The position numbers were made by a program, and so were the translations under genes. From positions 5,580,001 through 5,644,000 of the forward strand of contig NZ_JAFIBW010000001.1 of the NCBI RefSeq assembly GCF_017833295.1: 64,000 nucleotides of DNA, read 5' to 3'. The DNA is from Methylobacterium sp. PvR107 (GTDB taxonomy: Bacteria > Pseudomonadota > Alphaproteobacteria > Rhizobiales > Beijerinckiaceae). Under the pieces are notes generated by a model. That model saw only the letters and a list, made by a program, of their open reading frames with translations, searched no databases and was not told where the DNA came from. This document shows, one piece after another, positions 1 to 7,907 of this stretch (positions within the stretch are counted from its first letter, which is position 1; each line of letters starts with the position of its first letter).

Positions 1-10
1 AAGGACTCCG

Positions 11-559
11 ATGAATCGACGCCACGCCCTCCTCGCGCTCGCCCTCACGCTCGGCACGGCCCAATCGGCCCGGGCCGCCGATGCCAACACGGTCTATCTC
101 CAGACCAAGGACGGGCGGATCACCATCGAGCTGCGGCCGGACCTGGCGCCCAAGCACGTCAAGCAGATCAAGACGCTGGTCTCCCAGGGCTTCTACAACG
201 GCCTGAAGTTCCACCGCGTCATCGACGGCTTCATGGCACAGACCGGCGACCCGAAGGGCAACGGCACCGGCGGCTCCAGCCTGCCGAACATCCCGGCGGA
301 GTTCTCGCAGTCGGCGCAGTTCCGCCGCGGCACCTTGGGCATGGCCCGCTCGCAGGATCCGAACTCGGCGAATTCCCAGTTCTTCATCTGCCTGGGCGAT
401 GCGCCGTTCCTGAACGGCCAGTACACGATCGTCGGCAACGTCACCGACGGGCTCGACGTGCTCGACAAGATCAAGAAGGCCGCGCCCGGTGCGCCCGGCG
501 GCGCGGTTCAGGACCCCGACAAGATCGTCAGCATGACGCTTGCCGAGAAGGCCAAGTAG
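11..559 (+). CDS. Exported peptidyl-prolyl cis-trans isomerase (cyclophilin)
   Basis: Cyclophilin-type prolyl isomerase of 182 residues. A Sec signal peptide covers about residues 1-22 (RR, then an Ala/Leu core ending ARAAD), so the mature enzyme should fold proteins in the periplasm. The family core is intact: FHRVIDGFMAQTGDP (about residues 67-81), GTGG, and the NSQFFICLGDAPFLNGQYT stretch. AAGGA lies 5 bases before the ATG. A cytoplasmic paralogue lies about 600 bp downstream on the same strand, so this looks like a compartment-specific pair. The family assignment is secure; client proteins are unknown. Confidence 0.95.
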   Translation: MNRRHALLALALTLGTAQSARAADANTVYLQTKDGRITIELRPDLAPKHVKQIKTLVSQGFYNGLKFHRVIDGFMAQTGDPKGNGTGGSSLPNIPAEFSQSAQFRRGTLGMARSQDPNSANSQFFICLGDAPFLNGQYTIVGNVTDGLDVLDKIKKAAPGAPGGAVQDPDKIVSMTLAEKAK

Positions 560-566
560 CGGCCGC

Positions 567-1064
567 ATGCCGGGCCGGCGCGCCGCCTCGATCCTGCTGC
601 TGAGCCTGATCCCGGCGGCAGCGGCGGCCTATGACGGCAGCCCCTTCTACGGCTACGCTGTCGAGCCCGGGGGCGCTTATCCCTTGAGCCTGCCGCAGAC
701 GCTGCGGGCGACGATCGCTGTGCCGGTTCCCCGGATGGCGACCAGGCCCGCCGACACCCTGGCCGAACTCTATCCGGCGCTCGCCGCATGCTGGCAGGCG
801 CCGGCGGGTCTCGGGGCCCCGAGCGCGGGGTCGGACGATGTCGAGATCACCCTCAGGCTGTCGCTGCGCCGCGACGGCAGTCTGATCGGGCCGCCGCGCG
901 TCACCTACGCGGCCGGCGTCTCCGGGCCGCAGCGGACCACCCTGGTACGCGGGACCCTCGACGCCCTGGCACGCTGCACCCCGGCCCACATCACGCCGGG
1001 CCTGGGCCGGGCGATCGCGGGCCGGCCGGTCGCGCTCCGCTTCGTCTACCGCCCGCCGGCCTGA
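567..1064 (+). CDS. Exported TonB C-terminal-like protein
   Basis: Small exported protein of 165 residues from the ATG at 567; a TTG at 540 would add nine residues but overlaps the preceding cyclophilin. Signal peptide of about 25 residues (RRAASILLLSLIPAAAAA). The C-terminal half (ITLRLSLRRDGSLIGPPRVTY, then a long helix with a Cys, then VALRFVYRP) has the pattern of TonB C-terminal or TonB-like periplasmic domains, but there is no N-terminal membrane anchor or proline-rich spacer. It lies between the two cyclophilin genes. The role is unknown. A protein of the same kind lies at 62570-62986. Confidence 0.7.
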   Translation: MPGRRAASILLLSLIPAAAAAYDGSPFYGYAVEPGGAYPLSLPQTLRATIAVPVPRMATRPADTLAELYPALAACWQAPAGLGAPSAGSDDVEITLRLSLRRDGSLIGPPRVTYAAGVSGPQRTTLVRGTLDALARCTPAHITPGLGRAIAGRPVALRFVYRPPA

Positions 1065-1142
1065 ACGCCGGCGACCCCGTCACGGGCGCTGGCCGGATCC
1101 GGCGCGCGCCGATACAATTCCATCAACCGGAAGGACAGACCT

Positions 1143-1601
1143 ATGGCTGACAACGAAACCATCGTGCTGGAGACCACCAAGGGCCGCGTCGTGATCGCGC
1201 TGCGCGCCGACCTGGCGCCGGGCCATGTCGAGCGGATCAAGACGCTTGCCGCCCAGGGCTTCTATGACGGCGTGCCGTTCCACCGGGTGATCGACGGCTT
1301 CATGGCCCAGACCGGCGACCCGACCGGCACCGGCTCGGGCGGCTCGGACCTGCCGGATCTGAAGGCCGAGTTCAACGCCGAGCCGCACGTGCGCGGCACC
1401 TGCTCGATGGCGCGGACCAACTTCCCGCACTCGGCGAACTCGCAGTTCTTCATCTGCTTCGACGACGCCCGCTTCCTCGACAAGCAGTACACGGTGTGGG
1501 GCAAGGTCGTGGAAGGCATGGACGTGGTCGACACGATCAACAAGGGCGAGCCGCCGCGCTCGCCGGACAAGATCGTGAAGGCGACCGTCGCGGAAGCCTA
1601 A
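1143..1601 (+). CDS. ppiB: Cytoplasmic peptidyl-prolyl cis-trans isomerase (cyclophilin B type)
   Basis: Cyclophilin of 152 residues with no signal peptide, so cytoplasmic. FHRVIDGFMAQTGDP (about residues 47-61), GTGSGGSDLPDLKAEF and NSQFFICFDDARFLDKQYT carry the active-site and binding-groove residues. AAGGACAG precedes the ATG. It closely resembles the exported cyclophilin at 11-559, which suggests an old duplication. The gene ends just before a strong hairpin at 1619-1659. Confidence 0.95.
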   Translation: MADNETIVLETTKGRVVIALRADLAPGHVERIKTLAAQGFYDGVPFHRVIDGFMAQTGDPTGTGSGGSDLPDLKAEFNAEPHVRGTCSMARTNFPHSANSQFFICFDDARFLDKQYTVWGKVVEGMDVVDTINKGEPPRSPDKIVKATVAEA

Positions 1602-1618
1602 GACCGAAGCGATTGTTC

Positions 1619-1659
1619 GCAGGCCCGAGACCGTCTCCGCGAGACGGTCTCGGGCCTGC
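1619..1659 (+). terminator. Perfect 19-bp hairpin after ppiB
   Basis: Arms 1619-1637 and 1641-1659 are exact inverted complements around a 3-base CGC loop. It starts 17 bases after the ppiB stop and separates it from the convergent mobA. No clear T-tract follows, so it is terminator-like rather than a textbook intrinsic terminator. Confidence 0.65.
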
Positions 1660-1664
1660 GTCTG

Positions 1665-1732
1665 TGCGAGCAGAGCGAAGCGATCCAGGGGCGTCACGTC
1701 GTCAGGTGTGTCGCTGCCCCCGTGATGACGGC
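1665..1732. repeat. Dispersed intergenic repeat, family A (copy 1)
   Basis: It begins GCGAGCAGAGCGAAGCGATC and ends CGTGATGACGG. The same framework (GCGAGC-GAGCGAAGCGAYCCAG, then a variable centre, then an inverted GCTTCGC..GCTCGC or GTGATGACGG end) recurs at 26921-27013, 30959-31052 and 49439-49530. All copies lie between genes. Confidence 0.6.
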
Positions 1733-1741
1733 GGAACTGCA

Positions 1742-2356
1742 TCACCCACGGCATAGGGCTTCCGCCGCCGCCAGATCCTCCGGCGTGTTGACGTTCAGGA
1801 ATGGGTCCACCGGCTCGACCGGCCAGGACGCCACTGCGGCCCCGTGGCGCGTGACGAAGGCGCCGACGCGCCGCTCGCCCCGCTCCAGAGACGCGCGCAG
1901 GTCGTCGCGCAGGGCTGTCGGCCAAAGGGCGATCGTGTAGTGCTGCCGCGCGCCGGAGGCCGCAAGCGCGATGCCGGTCCGCGATCCGGCCGCGTCGAGG
2001 CGCGCCACCAGATCCTCGGGCAGGAACGGCGCGTCGCCCGACACGCTCACCACCCGGGTGACACCCTGCGCGGCGGCGTGCTCCAGCCCGGCGAGGATGC
2101 CGGCCAGAGGACCCGGCTGGTCCGGCAGCGGATCCGGCAGGACCGGTCCGGGGAACCCGGAAAACCGCGCCGGGTCGCCGTTGGCGCTGAGCGCCAGTCC
2201 CGCACCGCATTGCGGCCCCAGCCGCTCGACCACCCGCTCCAGAAGGGTCCGCCCCCCGAGGCGCAGCAGCGGTTTGTCGCCGCCGCCCATCCGCCGCGCC
2301 TGCCCGCCGGCCAGGATCAGGCCCAGGATCGGCTGAGGAACATCCGGCGGCGCCAC
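1742..2356 (-). CDS. mobA: Molybdenum cofactor guanylyltransferase
   Basis: Transfers GMP to molybdopterin to make the bis-MGD cofactor. The nucleotide-binding signature LILAGGQARRMGGGDKPLL is near the N-terminus. DAPFLP and the VNTPEDLAAAE end are also typical of MobA. I chose the GTG at 2356, which gives 204 residues: it lies five bases after the Mrp stop on the same strand and places the LAGG motif at the usual distance. A longer reading frame to 2497 only overlaps mrp. It appears translationally coupled to mrp. Confidence 0.9.
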   Translation of the reverse strand: MAPPDVPQPILGLILAGGQARRMGGGDKPLLRLGGRTLLERVVERLGPQCGAGLALSANGDPARFSGFPGPVLPDPLPDQPGPLAGILAGLEHAAAQGVTRVVSVSGDAPFLPEDLVARLDAAGSRTGIALAASGARQHYTIALWPTALRDDLRASLERGERRVGAFVTRHGAAVASWPVEPVDPFLNVNTPEDLAAAEALCRG

Positions 2357-2360
2357 GGCC

Positions 2361-3509
2361 TCACTCGAAGACGATCTTCGGCGCCGTCCGCCCGGCCGGC
2401 GCGCCGGACAGGTTCGCCCAGAGCTGGGCGGCGATGTCCCGGTACACCTTGGCGTGCGGACCCTCGGGATCGGTCGCCACCACCGGCCGGCCCGCATCCG
2501 AGGTCTCGCGGATCGTCATGTCGAGCGGCACCTCGCCGAGGAACGGCACGCCGAGGCGCTGCGCCTCGATCCGCGCACCGCCATGCCCGAAGATGTGCGA
2601 GGCGTGGCCGCAATTCGGGCAGACGAAGGTCGCCATGTTCTCGATCACGCCGAGGATCGGAACCGCGACCTTCTTGAACATGGTCACGCCGCGCCGCGCG
2701 TCGATCAGCGCGAGATCCTGGGGCGTCGAGACGATCACGGCACCTGAGAGCGGCGTCGCCTGCGCCATGGTGAGCTGCGCGTCGCCGGTGCCCGGCGGCA
2801 TGTCGACGAGCAGCAGGTCGAGCTCGCCCCAGAGCACGTCGCGCAGCATCTGGGTGATCGCCGACTGGACCATCGGGCCGCGCCAGATCATCGCCGTCTC
2901 GGGCTCGATCAGGAAGCCGATCGACATGACCTTGAGCCCGTAGCCGACCATCGGCTCCATGGCCTTGTTGTCGACGACATTCGGCTTACCCGAGAGGCCG
3001 AACAGCTTCGGCACGGACGGGCCGTAGATGTCGGCGTCGAGGAGGCCGACCTTCAGACCCTGCGCCTGGAGCGCCAAAGCGAGGTTGCAGGCGGTGGTCG
3101 ACTTGCCGACGCCGCCCTTGCCGGAGGCGACCGCCACGATGTGGCGCACGCCCGCGATCTGCGGGCCCTGGTTCGGCGGCGCGCCGGGCCGCGGCGGGGC
3201 CACCGGCGGCGGCGACACGGGACGCGGGGCGGCGCTGCTCTGGGCCGGGTGGCTCTGGCTGCGCTCGGAGGTGAGGCTCGCGAATACGCCGGAGACGCCC
3301 GGCATCTGCAGGACCCGGCCCTCGGCCTGCCGCCGCACCGGCTCGAACCGCTCGGCCTCGCTGGGATCGACCAGGATCGAGAACATCACCCGGTTGCTCG
3401 GATCGACCACGACCTGGGAAAGCCGGCCGGAGCCCGGCAGGGTGGTGCCGGCGGCATCGACGGTGACGTCGGCGAGCGCCTTCAGCACGTCGTCGCGGGT
3501 GATCGCCAA
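2361..3509 (-). CDS. mrp: Mrp/ApbC-type iron-sulfur cluster carrier ATPase
   Basis: P-loop ATPase that carries Fe-S clusters to apoproteins. An N-terminal DUF59/MIP18-like domain (about residues 1-95) is followed by a Pro/Ala-rich linker and the NTPase domain. The domain has deviant Walker A ASGKGGVGKSTT, LLDADIYGPS, LLVDMPPGTGDAQLT, and the cluster-binding CPNC near ENMATFVCPNCGH. The start is inferred as TTG at 3509 (382 residues), because GGAGG lies six bases upstream and the residues that follow match the family N-terminus. The frame stays open to 3725, but that extension lacks family-like sequence. Confidence 0.92.
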   Translation of the reverse strand: MAITRDDVLKALADVTVDAAGTTLPGSGRLSQVVVDPSNRVMFSILVDPSEAERFEPVRRQAEGRVLQMPGVSGVFASLTSERSQSHPAQSSAAPRPVSPPPVAPPRPGAPPNQGPQIAGVRHIVAVASGKGGVGKSTTACNLALALQAQGLKVGLLDADIYGPSVPKLFGLSGKPNVVDNKAMEPMVGYGLKVMSIGFLIEPETAMIWRGPMVQSAITQMLRDVLWGELDLLLVDMPPGTGDAQLTMAQATPLSGAVIVSTPQDLALIDARRGVTMFKKVAVPILGVIENMATFVCPNCGHASHIFGHGGARIEAQRLGVPFLGEVPLDMTIRETSDAGRPVVATDPEGPHAKVYRDIAAQLWANLSGAPAGRTAPKIVFE

Positions 3510-3645
3510 GATGTCCTCCAGCGGGGCAAGCAGGTATGCCAGTGCATGTAACCAAGCGGGCCCAGAACACCAGACCCCAGGTCCGCATTCGACAGCGGCG
3601 CCGATGGCCTGCGTCCCTGTGGACGACTCGGCCGAGCGGCTCGCG

Positions 3646-3927
3646 TCAGTGGGGGCGGGCGATGAGGTTGCATGCCTCCATGGGGCCGCGCACCACGGTC
3701 CCGTCGCCGCGCCGGTAGACCCCATGGCGCAGGCGGCGGCAGCCGAGCGGGCCGCGCAGGCGCTTCGCCCGCGCGATGTGGACGCTGCCGAAGCGCCGGT
3801 TCGAGAAGTCGTGGCCGCCGATGCGCACGCTTGGGCCGAACTGCACCTCGGCGGCCGCCGGCAGCAGGCCGACGCCGAACGCGACCAGCGCCGCCGCTGC
3901 GCGGCTCATCACCCGAGCACGATTCAT
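3646..3927 (-). CDS. Small exported protein, unknown function
   Basis: 93-residue protein with a clear signal peptide (RVMSRAAAALVAFGVGLLPAAAE). A GGAGG lies seven bases before the ATG at 3927, which fixes the start within a longer open frame. The mature part is short, basic and His/Arg-rich with two cysteines and ends NLIARPH. It lies upstream of mrp on the same strand and divergent from the gene at 4055. I do not recognise the family. Confidence 0.7.
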   Translation of the reverse strand: MNRARVMSRAAAALVAFGVGLLPAAAEVQFGPSVRIGGHDFSNRRFGSVHIARAKRLRGPLGCRRLRHGVYRRGDGTVVRGPMEACNLIARPH

Positions 3928-4054
3928 CCGAACCTCCGTCCTCGCGCGGGCAAGCTGAACCAACGGGAGATTGATCCGTTGTCGGGGCAGCCTTCGGCCG
4001 GGCCCTCTCCGGAGACCCCGCCGGGACCGAAACAACGCGTAGGAGACCATTTTC

Positions 4055-4558
4055 ATGCATCAGGGCAACCACCGCGACCACGAGGGCGCGAAGAAGCTGT
4101 TCGAGCTGATCAAGGACGTGAAGATCGCCATGATGACCACCGTCGATTCCGACGGTACGCTCAACAGCCGCCCGATGTGGAACAACGACGCCGACGAGAA
4201 CGGCGACCTGTGGTTCTTCACCAAGCTGCACTCGCCCAAGACCGCCGAGATCAGCAAGGACAATCAGATCAACCTCGCCTTTTCCGACCCGTCGAGCCAG
4301 AACTACGTTTCGGTGGCCGGCAAGGCCGAGATCGTCCGCGACCAGGCGATCATCGATGCGAAATGGAATGAGAGCCTGAAGACCTGGTTCCCCAACGGCA
4401 AGAATGACCCCGAGGTCGCGCTGATCCGGGTGCACCCGGAGAAGGGCGAATACTGGGACAGCCCCAACAGCACGATGCTGCACCTCTACGGCTACGTGAA
4501 GGCCTCGCTGACCGGCGAGAGCCCGAAGACCGAAACCAAGAAGGTCGATCTCGCCTGA
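4055..4558 (+). CDS. Pyridoxamine 5'-phosphate oxidase-like (general stress protein 26 type)
   Basis: 167-residue split-barrel flavin-binding-type protein. Features of the general-stress branch include the start [25 protein letters not shown], then [16 protein letters not shown], the [11 protein letters not shown] segment, and a KTETKKVDL tail. These proteins resemble PNPO but are not generally the vitamin B6 enzyme; some bind FMN or FAD. AGGAGA lies upstream of the ATG. The gene stands alone, with a repeat-containing gap downstream. Confidence 0.88.
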   Translation: MHQGNHRDHEGAKKLFELIKDVKIAMMTTVDSDGTLNSRPMWNNDADENGDLWFFTKLHSPKTAEISKDNQINLAFSDPSSQNYVSVAGKAEIVRDQAIIDAKWNESLKTWFPNGKNDPEVALIRVHPEKGEYWDSPNSTMLHLYGYVKASLTGESPKTETKKVDLA

Positions 4559-4661
4559 GCGTCCGAGGCTGACGCAAAGCGATCCCGGAAAAGGTTTTTC
4601 GGTCTCTCGGGGCGGGTCACTGAGCACAGGCTCGTGGCCCGATGCCCGTCCATGTCAGCCT

Positions 4662-4775
4662 CGTCATTCCGGGACTGCGGAGCCGGGCCCGGAATCCAGA
4701 ACCGCCGGCGGTGCCTGCCCTGACACATCTCAGCGGCTCTGGATTCCGGGCTCGCCTGCGGCGCCCCGGAATGAC
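4662..4775. repeat. Palindromic intergenic repeat
   Basis: Outer arms CGTCATTCCGGG and CCCCGGAATGACG, with inner arms CCGGAATCCAGA and TCTGGATTCCGG, form a large imperfect palindrome. Such CATTCCGGG/GGAATCCAGA elements are scattered between genes in many rhizobia and relatives. It occupies most of the 366-base gap between the genes at 4558 and 4926; nothing else was recognised there. Confidence 0.75.
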
Positions 4776-4925
4776 GGCCGGGAGGCGGCGCGGCCAGCCA
4801 GGGCGGGAAAAGCCGGGGCCCCGCGAAGCCGAGTTCCACGTTTCGGCAGGTCTGCCTTCTCCTTGACGGGGCCGCGCTCGGCATGCGCTCTGCGTGCGAG
4901 AATCGTGCGGTCGAGTCCCGAGAGC

Positions 4926-6218
4926 ATGCTGGATCTGGCGAAGCGCGTCTACGACCACAGCTTCCGCATCGACCCGATCGTGCGGTCGCTGCTCGATACC
5001 GATTTCTACAAGCTTCTGATGGCGCAGACGATCCTGCGCCGGCATCCCGACATCCAGACCACCTTCGGCATCACCAACCGCACGCGGCGCATCCGGATCG
5101 CCGACGAGGTCGAGGCCGGGCTGCTGCGGGAGCAGCTCGACCACGCCCGGGCTCTGCGCCTCAGCAAGGGCGAGGTCACGTGGCTGCGCGGCAACGTGTT
5201 CCGCGGCCAGGGGCGCATTCTCGGCCCCGAATTCGTCACGTGGTTCGAGAACTTCCGGCTGCCCGAATACGAACTTGCCGTCCATGACGGGCAGTACGAG
5301 CTGACCTTCCACGGACCGTGGATCGAGACCACCATGTGGGAGGTCCCGGCGCTCGCGATCCTCAATGAGTTGCGGGCGCGTGCCGTGCTGCGGGGTCTGG
5401 GCAAGCTCGACCTGCAGGTGCTCTACGCCCGCGCCATGACCCGGGTCTGGGAGAAGATCCAGCGACTGCAGAAGCTGCCGGACCTGTCGGTGGCCGATTT
5501 CGGCACGCGCCGGCGCCACGGTTTCCTGTGGCAGGATTGGTGCGTGCAGGCCATGGCGGAGGGCTTGGGCGGCGCATTCCTCGGCACCTCGAACTGCCTG
5601 ATCGCGGCCCGGCAGGAAGTCGAGCCGGTCGGCACCAACGCCCACGAGCTGCCGATGGTCTACGCGGCGCTCGCCGAGGACGACGCGGCGCTCGCCGCCG
5701 CCCCCTACGCGGTGCTGGCCGACTGGCAGGAGGATTACGGCGGCAACCTGCTGGTGATCCTGCCCGACACCTACGGCACCACCGGGTTCCTGGCGAACGC
5801 CCCCGACTGGGTGAGCGACTGGACCGGGATCCGCATCGACTCGAAGGACCCGATCGAGGGCGGCGAGGAGGTGATCCGCTTCTGGCAGGAACGCGGGCAC
5901 GACCCGCGGGACAAGCTCGCGATCTTCTCGGACGGACTCGACATCGACGAGATCGAGCGCATCCACGCCCGGTTTCACGGGCGCATGCGCATCGGCTACG
6001 GCTGGGGCACGCTGCTGACCAACGATTTCCGCGGCCTGCTGCCCGACGGCAAGCTCGATCCGGTCTCCATCGTCTGCAAGGTCACCGAGGCGGAGGGGCG
6101 GCCGACCGTGAAGCTCTCCGACAACCCTACAAAGGCGCAGGGACCGGCCGACGAGGTGATGCGCTACCGCCGGGTTTTCTCGGTGGGCGCGCAGGAGGCG
6201 CTGCCCGTGGTGGTGTGA
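4926..6218 (+). CDS. pncB: Nicotinate phosphoribosyltransferase
   Basis: Makes nicotinate mononucleotide from nicotinate and PRPP in NAD salvage. 430 residues from the ATG at 4926. Family landmarks are [16 protein letters not shown] near the N-terminus, [14 protein letters not shown] in the middle (the His-containing region), [15 protein letters not shown], the [10 protein letters not shown] phosphate-binding loop, [11 protein letters not shown], and [11 protein letters not shown]. Length fits the proteobacterial enzyme. The open frame reaches 4863, but the extra residues are not family-like. Confidence 0.95.
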   Translation: MLDLAKRVYDHSFRIDPIVRSLLDTDFYKLLMAQTILRRHPDIQTTFGITNRTRRIRIADEVEAGLLREQLDHARALRLSKGEVTWLRGNVFRGQGRILGPEFVTWFENFRLPEYELAVHDGQYELTFHGPWIETTMWEVPALAILNELRARAVLRGLGKLDLQVLYARAMTRVWEKIQRLQKLPDLSVADFGTRRRHGFLWQDWCVQAMAEGLGGAFLGTSNCLIAARQEVEPVGTNAHELPMVYAALAEDDAALAAAPYAVLADWQEDYGGNLLVILPDTYGTTGFLANAPDWVSDWTGIRIDSKDPIEGGEEVIRFWQERGHDPRDKLAIFSDGLDIDEIERIHARFHGRMRIGYGWGTLLTNDFRGLLPDGKLDPVSIVCKVTEAEGRPTVKLSDNPTKAQGPADEVMRYRRVFSVGAQEALPVVV

Positions 6219-6342
6219 CGCGCCGCACGAAGGCATCCGGCGCGACTGGCAGGGTATGGGTTTCAGTCATACGCGAGTGAAAGCGACCCGCTCACGGAGC
6301 GCGGCGTGAGGTGGTATGGCGTCGACCATCAGGGAGAACGCC

Positions 6343-7797
6343 ATGTCGATGAACCGCCGCTCGCTCATCGGGGCCGCCGGGCTTGCCCTCACAACGCCGG
6401 CTCTGCGCGGCGCCGAGGCTGCCGACACGCCGAAATCCACCGCCAAGGCCCCCGCACCGCCGGTCACGAAGATCCTCGCCCAGTGGATCCTCAGCTCGTC
6501 CTACGACACCCTGCCGGATCCCGTCCGCCGCGAGGGTGTGCGCAGCTTCCTCAACTGGGTGGGCGTGGCAATCGGCGGCTCGCACCACGAGACCGTCGAC
6601 GTCGCGGTCTCGGCGCTGCAGCCGTTCTCCGGGCCGCCCCAGGCCGGGCTGTTCGGCCGGACCGAGCGGTTCGACATCATGAACGCCGCCTTCCTCAACG
6701 GCGTGGCGAGCCACATCTTCGACTTCGACGACACCCATCTGAAGACGATCATCCACCCGGCCGGCCCGGTCGCCTCGGCGATCCTGGCCTATGCCGAGAT
6801 AAAGCCGGTTTCGGGCAAGGACTTCCTCGACGCGCTGGTGGTTGGGATCGAGACCGAGTGCCGGATCGGCAATGCGGTCTATCCGAACCATTACGACGCA
6901 GGCTGGCACATCACCGGCACCTGCGGGCCGTTCGGCGCCGCGGCGGCGGCCGGCAAGCTGATGGGGCTGACCGAGCAGCAGATGGTCTACGCGCTCGGGC
7001 TCGCCGCCTCGCAGCCGGTCGGCCTGCGCGAATCCTTCGGCTCGATGAACAAGAGCTTCAACCCGGGCCGAGCTGCGTCCAACGGGCTGTTCGCCGCGAT
7101 CCTGGCATCCAAGGGCTACACCTCGTCCGACGGGATGATCGAGGCCAAGCGCGGCTGGGCCAACACGATCTCCACCAAGCAGGACTGGTCCGAGATCACC
7201 GACGGCCTCGGCACCCGGTACGAATCCGCGCTCAACACCTACAAGCCGTTCGCCTGCGGCATCGTCATGCATCCGACGATCGACGCCGCGATCCAGATCC
7301 GCGACGCGGACCACGTCGCGCCGGAAGACATCAAGCGCGTCGACCTCAAGGTCCATCCGCTGGTGCTGGAGCTGACCGGCAAGACCGCGCCGAAGACCGG
7401 CCTTGAGGGCAAGTTCAGCATCTACCACGCCGCGGCGGTCGCGTTCGTCGAGGGCGCGGGCGGCGAGAAGCAGTTCAGCGACCGGGCGGTGAACGACCCG
7501 CGCGTGGTGGCGCTCCGCCAGAAGGTGGTGCCGGTGATCACCCCCGGCATCGACGCCGCGCAGGTCGACATGATGGTCACCCTGAACGACGGACGGACCG
7601 TCCATCGGCGGATCGAGCACGCCATCGGCAGCGTCGAGAAGCCGATGTCCGATCAACAGCTGGAGGCCAAGTTCGCCGACCTCGCGGCGGGCGTGCTGCC
7701 GGAGGCGCAGGCCAAGCGCGTGATGCAACTGTGCTGGTCGCTCCCTGAACTCAAGGATGCGGGTGACGTGACCCGGGCCGGGGTCCAGGGCGCCTAG
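6343..7797 (+). CDS. MmgE/PrpD family protein with Tat-like signal
   Basis: 484 residues. The MmgE/PrpD family includes 2-methylcitrate dehydratase and related dehydratase/isomerase enzymes. Family features are VRSFLNWVGVAIGGS, FLNGVASHIFDFDDTHLKTIIHP, HITGTCGPFGAAAAAGKLMGL and FACGIVMHPTIDA. The N-terminus MNRRSLIGAAGLALTTPALRGAEAA carries a twin-arginine-type signal, unusual for a family that is normally cytoplasmic. GGGAGAACGCC precedes the ATG at 6343. It is not next to prpB or prpC, so a role in propionate metabolism is not supported by context. Confidence 0.85.
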   Translation: MSMNRRSLIGAAGLALTTPALRGAEAADTPKSTAKAPAPPVTKILAQWILSSSYDTLPDPVRREGVRSFLNWVGVAIGGSHHETVDVAVSALQPFSGPPQAGLFGRTERFDIMNAAFLNGVASHIFDFDDTHLKTIIHPAGPVASAILAYAEIKPVSGKDFLDALVVGIETECRIGNAVYPNHYDAGWHITGTCGPFGAAAAAGKLMGLTEQQMVYALGLAASQPVGLRESFGSMNKSFNPGRAASNGLFAAILASKGYTSSDGMIEAKRGWANTISTKQDWSEITDGLGTRYESALNTYKPFACGIVMHPTIDAAIQIRDADHVAPEDIKRVDLKVHPLVLELTGKTAPKTGLEGKFSIYHAAAVAFVEGAGGEKQFSDRAVNDPRVVALRQKVVPVITPGIDAAQVDMMVTLNDGRTVHRRIEHAIGSVEKPMSDQQLEAKFADLAAGVLPEAQAKRVMQLCWSLPELKDAGDVTRAGVQGA

Positions 7798-7907
7798 CCG
7801 CCCGCGGCGGCGGGATCGTTTTCGGGCTCCGTGCCGTTCCCCGTCCGCAAGGCGCCCTGAGACCCCGGCGGGCGCCGGCGCGTGGCGTTCGGGGCGCGGA
7901 TCACGGT

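Noticed and set aside
2357..2497. Longer mobA start at 2497
   Set aside because: The extra 47 residues are Arg/Pro-rich, overlap the end of mrp, and lie before the family's normal N-terminus.
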